This document shows, piece after piece, positions 5,839 to 9,091 of a stretch of DNA of 9,091 nucleotides. The notes under the pieces were generated by a model. The model worked only from the letters and a program-made list of their open reading frames with translations, ran no database searches and was not told the DNA's origin. How positions within the stretch are numbered: the stretch's first letter is position 1; each line of letters begins with the position of its first letter. The translations under genes were made by a program, and so were the position numbers. The stretch is from Chitinophagaceae bacterium UBA5175 (GTDB lineage: Bacteria > Bacteroidota > Bacteroidia > Chitinophagales > Chitinophagaceae), in assembly GCA_002413325.1 (NCBI GenBank), contig DHWT01000194.1:1-9091 (forward strand). The letters are read 5' to 3'.

Positions 5839-6872
5839 AAAAGCGCTCAATTCTCACCATTTCGATACTGGCAGTATTAATTATTTTGATGAACCTGTTC
5901 GTGAGCTGGAAGAACATACCTGTCGGCGTAAGCGATTCGGATATCCGTCAGTCAGTAAGCAAAAGTTTTCTGATACTGGAAAAAAGCGGATACCTGTTTA
6001 CCGAGCGCAGTCGTTTAAAATGTGCGGGCTGTCACCACACAACATTAACGTCGATGGTCGCTGCGTCAGCAAGGGAAAAGGGAATACCGGTGATCGATTC
6101 ATTTTCAAACAAGAGGGTGGAGGCGATGATCAGGAATTTAAAATTTGCCAGCAACCCGAACCTGATCGACCAGTTCCTGACGGTTAATTTCAATGCACCT
6201 TATACATTGCTCGGCCTGTATGCGGAAAATTATCCTCCGGGTATTATTACAGATATCTCTGTCGATTATACGATAAGCCAGTCGAAGCCCGATGGCAGTT
6301 TTCTGACAGAATCAGGAAGGGTGCCTTTGGAATCGGGCGATATCCATTGTGCTGCTTTCTCTATACGTGCGATACAACTTTATGCTTCAGCTTCTAAGAA
6401 AAATCTTGTGGATGCATTGGTGAGGACAACCCGTCGCTGGCTCGAAGCGCAAAATCCTGATCAGCAGCAGGAGATCGTATTTCAGTTGCTAGGTATGCAC
6501 TGGTGTGGAAGCAGCCATGATCTAAAACTTCCCGTAGCGCAGAAATTGCTTGCTACGCAGCATGCAGATGGCGGATGGTCTCAATTAACCACACTCGGAT
6601 CAGACGCCTATGCAACGGGTCAGGCCCTGTATGCGCTCTGTGAGAGCGGAATGGTGAAACCATCGGATGAAGTTTATCAAAGAGGCTTAAGTTATCTGTT
6701 AAAAACGCAGGAGTCTTCGGGTGTCTGGTATGTACAGACCCGGTCCTACGGCATACAACCATTTTTCTCGAGCAGTTTTCCGCCAAATGATGAAAGCCAA
6801 TTCATCTCTGCAGCCGCCACCAATTGGGCAGATCTGGCATTACTTGAAGCGTTGCCGGATAAAGTGAAATAG
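5835..6872 (+). CDS. Membrane-anchored mono-heme protein with a squalene-cyclase-like alpha/alpha-barrel
   Basis: 345 residues. A single N-terminal hydrophobic segment (about 6-23) anchors or exports it. Next comes one c-type heme site CAGCHH (Cys63, Cys66, His67). From about 115 on, helical repeats of the prenyltransferase/squalene-oxidase type appear, with QW-like motifs: SQSKPDGSF (148-156), TQHADGGW (241-248) and a textbook copy RGLSYLLKTQESSGVW (283-298), plus SDAYATGQALYAL (256-268) as in these barrels. The DxDD acid motif of squalene-hopene cyclases is absent, so terpene cyclisation is unlikely; the barrel probably binds a protein or small molecule. No sixth heme ligand can be assigned. 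The start overlaps the ankyrin gene by four bases, implying translational coupling, and the di-heme gene follows after 9 bases. It could pass electrons to or from the di-heme protein. Confidence 0.85.
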   Translation: MKKRSILTISILAVLIILMNLFVSWKNIPVGVSDSDIRQSVSKSFLILEKSGYLFTERSRLKCAGCHHTTLTSMVAASAREKGIPVIDSFSNKRVEAMIRNLKFASNPNLIDQFLTVNFNAPYTLLGLYAENYPPGIITDISVDYTISQSKPDGSFLTESGRVPLESGDIHCAAFSIRAIQLYASASKKNLVDALVRTTRRWLEAQNPDQQQEIVFQLLGMHWCGSSHDLKLPVAQKLLATQHADGGWSQLTTLGSDAYATGQALYALCESGMVKPSDEVYQRGLSYLLKTQESSGVWYVQTRSYGIQPFFSSSFPPNDESQFISAAATNWADLALLEALPDKVK

Positions 6873-6881
6873 AACTTAGTC

Positions 6882-8846
6882 ATGAAAAAAAGGGAATTGA
6901 TAGCGGTGCTCATACTTGCTATTGCCGGATTTTCTTCATCACTGACAGATAAAAGGAAAGATCTCTCTGGTGCCGTTTCCAGGATCGCACAATTATATAT
7001 TAACCGCGTGAACTTGCTGGATTCCTTCCTGCAAACTTATCCACGTTATTTTTATGACAGCAGCTTCGCAGTCCGGGAGCAGAAGTATGAACAGCTGTCT
7101 TTTTATTTCAGACAGTGCGCCGGTTTTATCATCTATTTTGAACCAAAACTCTATTACAGCAGATTGACAGGTCCCTTTCAGTTTCATGAAAATGAAAAAA
7201 AGGGCTTTTATAAAGGATTGGCGGAAGCCTGGTTATTCCAGGGTCCTATTGGAAATGAGCCGGACAGCCTGTTGCTAAAATATTTTACCAAACAGGACAG
7301 TCTGGACCAGGAGGAATTTATCGTTGATGCAACTACTAAATATCGTACAGCGCTCAGGGATTGTAATTATGCAAGGCATCTCGGGGGTATGAATGAATCG
7401 ATGCTTTTTGATGCACTTCGCATAGAGATATTCCGCATCAGTACAATCGATATTGCCAACAGCGATTTTATTATTGAAGAAGCGGCTTTTCCGGGTCTGA
7501 ATGGTTCGATGGACAGCTGGTTATCGTTTACAGGGGAACTCGTCAGGGAATTACCCGCTTCACAGATTGAATTAAAAAAGCAATGGGAAATTTTATATGC
7601 CGGGACGAGGCAATATTTAGATGTCCATAAAGACTTCTATTCTTTTAACCGCATGTATTTTATAAGAAATTACCTTATCCCATTGTCAGAATATTTATAC
7701 GATATGCAAGTCGCATTCGAGGTTCCATTTCTCAGGAAAAATTCGGCACTTAAATCAAATGCCAGGTATATCTATGATAAGGATATATTCAATGCCGATT
7801 ATTTTGCACCAGACAAAGAAGCTTACTATTCTCCCGAAAAAGCGAAGCTTGGGGAACTGTTGTTCTTCGACCCGGTTTTATCTGATAACAATCAGAGAGC
7901 CTGTGCTTCCTGTCATAAACCTGCCATGGCATTTACGGATGGTAAAACAAAAAGTACGGCGTTTGCCTTCGATACATTGCCGCGAAATGCACCTACCGTT
8001 ATCAATTCGGGCTTTCAGAACAGGCTGTTTTGGGATCTTCGTGCCGGCTCACTGGAAGATCAACTGGATTCTGTTGTTAATAACGTAAGAGAACTGCATA
8101 GTTCCTTTTACAGAGTGATCGACAGACTAAACGCAAGTCCTGAATACGTAAGACTTTTTCATAACGCATTTCCAAACACAAAAAAAACGGGTATTACGCG
8201 TGCGTATGTGAAGTATGCAATCGGTGTTTATGAGAGATCTTTGACAGGACTGAATACCCGTTTCGATCAATATATGCAGGGAGTCGCAGGTAAACTAAGC
8301 GAAGAAGAGATCAAAGGGTTCAATGTGTATATGGGGAAGGCAAAATGCGGAGTGTGCCATTTTGCGCCTTTGTTCAATGGGTCTCTTCCGCCGTTTTATG
8401 ATGTTTCAGATAATCATTCAATCGGAGTACCTGTCCGGGATTCAATGACGAAATATATCATAGATCCGGATCTTGGTTTGATGAAAATAAACTTCAATGA
8501 ATATGCACGGTTTTCATTCAAAACGCCCACCGTTCGCAATATCGCACTTACATCACCATATATGCATAACGGTCTGTTTAAAACCCTGGAACAGGTGGTC
8601 GATTTTTATGATCATGCTGCAGGAAATAAGTTCACAAAAGACATGCGACCAGATATGACTGGTCTGCCTTTTTTTACCATATTACCGGTTGAACTTAAAC
8701 TCACCGACAATGAGAAAAAGGAACTTGTTTCTTTTTTGAAAACACTTTCGGATACCAGTTCATCCGCAAAAGTGCCGGTACAATTGCCCGGATTTAAGCC
8801 ACCTTACACCAAACTTAATGACAGGGTTATTGGCGGTGCTTATTAA
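6882..8846 (+). CDS. Di-heme cytochrome c peroxidase / MauG-family protein with long N-terminal extension
   Basis: 654 residues, about twice the usual peroxidase core. Signal or anchor segment 1-20. Residues 21-305 form a mostly helical N-terminal region rich in aromatic residues, without heme motifs; similar extensions occur in Bacteroidota peroxidase-like proteins. The catalytic core starts near 310 (YSPEKAKLGELLFFDPVLS). It has heme site one CASCH (Cys341, Cys344, His345), RNAPTVINSGF with FWDLRAGSLEDQ (Trp384), a probable acid Glu404, heme site two CGVCH (Cys489, Cys492, His493), and FKTPTVRNIALTSPYMHNG (546-564). The family reduces hydrogen peroxide or, like MauG, oxidises a partner through a high-valent heme. 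The Met of classical peroxidases just before the FKxPTxRN motif seems replaced by Phe544. The product should be periplasmic, and heme attachment needs a cytochrome c maturation system elsewhere. Last gene of the operon; no clear terminator follows. Confidence 0.92.
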   Translation: MKKRELIAVLILAIAGFSSSLTDKRKDLSGAVSRIAQLYINRVNLLDSFLQTYPRYFYDSSFAVREQKYEQLSFYFRQCAGFIIYFEPKLYYSRLTGPFQFHENEKKGFYKGLAEAWLFQGPIGNEPDSLLLKYFTKQDSLDQEEFIVDATTKYRTALRDCNYARHLGGMNESMLFDALRIEIFRISTIDIANSDFIIEEAAFPGLNGSMDSWLSFTGELVRELPASQIELKKQWEILYAGTRQYLDVHKDFYSFNRMYFIRNYLIPLSEYLYDMQVAFEVPFLRKNSALKSNARYIYDKDIFNADYFAPDKEAYYSPEKAKLGELLFFDPVLSDNNQRACASCHKPAMAFTDGKTKSTAFAFDTLPRNAPTVINSGFQNRLFWDLRAGSLEDQLDSVVNNVRELHSSFYRVIDRLNASPEYVRLFHNAFPNTKKTGITRAYVKYAIGVYERSLTGLNTRFDQYMQGVAGKLSEEEIKGFNVYMGKAKCGVCHFAPLFNGSLPPFYDVSDNHSIGVPVRDSMTKYIIDPDLGLMKINFNEYARFSFKTPTVRNIALTSPYMHNGLFKTLEQVVDFYDHAAGNKFTKDMRPDMTGLPFFTILPVELKLTDNEKKELVSFLKTLSDTSSSAKVPVQLPGFKPPYTKLNDRVIGGAY

Positions 8847-8885
8847 AAAATTTTAGTGTAGTGGTAAATTACGATACTGTAAGAA

Positions 8886-8893
8886 TACTTTTG
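8886..8893 (+). promoter_or_regulatory. Candidate -7 promoter box for the right-edge gene
   Basis: TACTTTTG matches TAnnTTTG exactly and sits 34 bases before the ATG at 8928. No convincing TTTG is found at the -33 position (the bases there read GGTA), so the promoter is only moderately supported. Confidence 0.3.
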
Positions 8894-8927
8894 CTTTGAT
8901 CCAACGCTAACTTTTTCCATACTTTTT

Positions 8928-9091
8928 ATGAGTCTAGCAAGATATGCAGTGTTCGTGTTTCTACCCGATTTACCTGAGTTACTGCCGGAAACCGCAAGTA
9001 GATCAAAAGGTATGTCAAATGTTCAAAAGTACCTTAAATTGGATTTTAAACTCACTTCTGTGGCCAAATATCCAGGCGTAAAACATTTTAA
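8928..9091 (+). CDS. Unrecognised ORF, 5' part only, open at the right edge
   Basis: ATG at 8928 opens a frame with no stop through the last base, 54 codons seen. It starts MSLARYAVFVFLPDLPELLP and continues with a basic, mixed-polarity stretch (SNVQKYLKLDFKL, then KYPGVKHF). There is no signal peptide; the short hydrophobic run AVFVFL is too brief for a membrane span. The frame is open upstream to a stop at 8880-8882 but offers no earlier start. It begins 81 bases after the peroxidase stop and has its own TACTTTTG box, so it is probably a separate transcription unit. I cannot assign a family, and a chance ORF is possible. Confidence 0.4.
   Translation, partial: MSLARYAVFVFLPDLPELLPETASRSKGMSNVQKYLKLDFKLTSVAKYPGVKHF

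Noticed and set aside
5835..6872. Functional squalene-hopene cyclase or terpene synthase
   Set aside because: The protein is about half the usual length, lacks DxDD and carries a c-type heme site; only the fold-type repeats are shared.
7759..8088. Plus-strand open frame of 109 codons inside the di-heme peroxidase gene
   Set aside because: It lies in another frame over the heme-one region, where the main frame has unmistakable conserved motifs.
1..9091. CRISPR array, tRNA/rRNA, insertion sequence or phage genes
   Set aside because: No regular repeat-spacer array, clover-leaf-like segment, transposase motif or terminal inverted repeats were found by eye.

Overview
The window looks like Bacteroidota chromosome, probably a Sphingobacteriia, Chitinophagia or Cytophagia relative. 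The support is indirect: moderate G+C, a LytTR regulator paired with a TPR-type histidine kinase with a periplasmic sensor, few Shine-Dalgarno sequences, and promoter-like TAnnTTTG boxes typical of the phylum. No genus can be named from the sequence.

The left third (1 to about 1800) is loosely packed and partly decayed. It starts with a frameshifted, stop-interrupted gene on the minus strand that runs off the left edge. Next come a short array of 10-bp repeats, a 70-residue hypothetical ORF, a small secreted protein, a coding-like 3' remnant, and a 35-residue single-span membrane ORF. The membrane ORF lies just downstream of the kinase gene.

Positions 1804-4663 on the minus strand hold a two-component pair: a LytTR response regulator followed 13 bases later by a TPR histidine kinase. 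The regulator is transcribed away from a three-gene operon on the plus strand (4855-8846). The shared 191-base intergenic region contains a perfect 11-bp inverted repeat overlapping the regulator's likely promoter.

The plus-strand operon is the most interesting part. It encodes (i) an exported ankyrin-repeat protein, (ii) a membrane-anchored protein with one c-type heme site fused to an alpha/alpha-barrel of the squalene-cyclase/prenyltransferase type but without the cyclase DxDD acid motif, and (iii) a di-heme cytochrome c peroxidase/MauG-family protein with an extra helical N-terminal region of about 300 residues. The first two genes overlap by four bases (ATGA) and the third follows after 9 bases, so the three products probably work together outside the cytoplasm. 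A reasonable hypothesis is an envelope redox module: the di-heme protein as peroxidase or substrate oxidase, the mono-heme protein as electron donor or docking subunit, and the ankyrin protein as scaffold or protector. The divergent two-component system may control it. The pairing and its function are inferred.

The right edge holds the 5' end of an unrecognised plus-strand ORF behind a good TAnnTTTG box.
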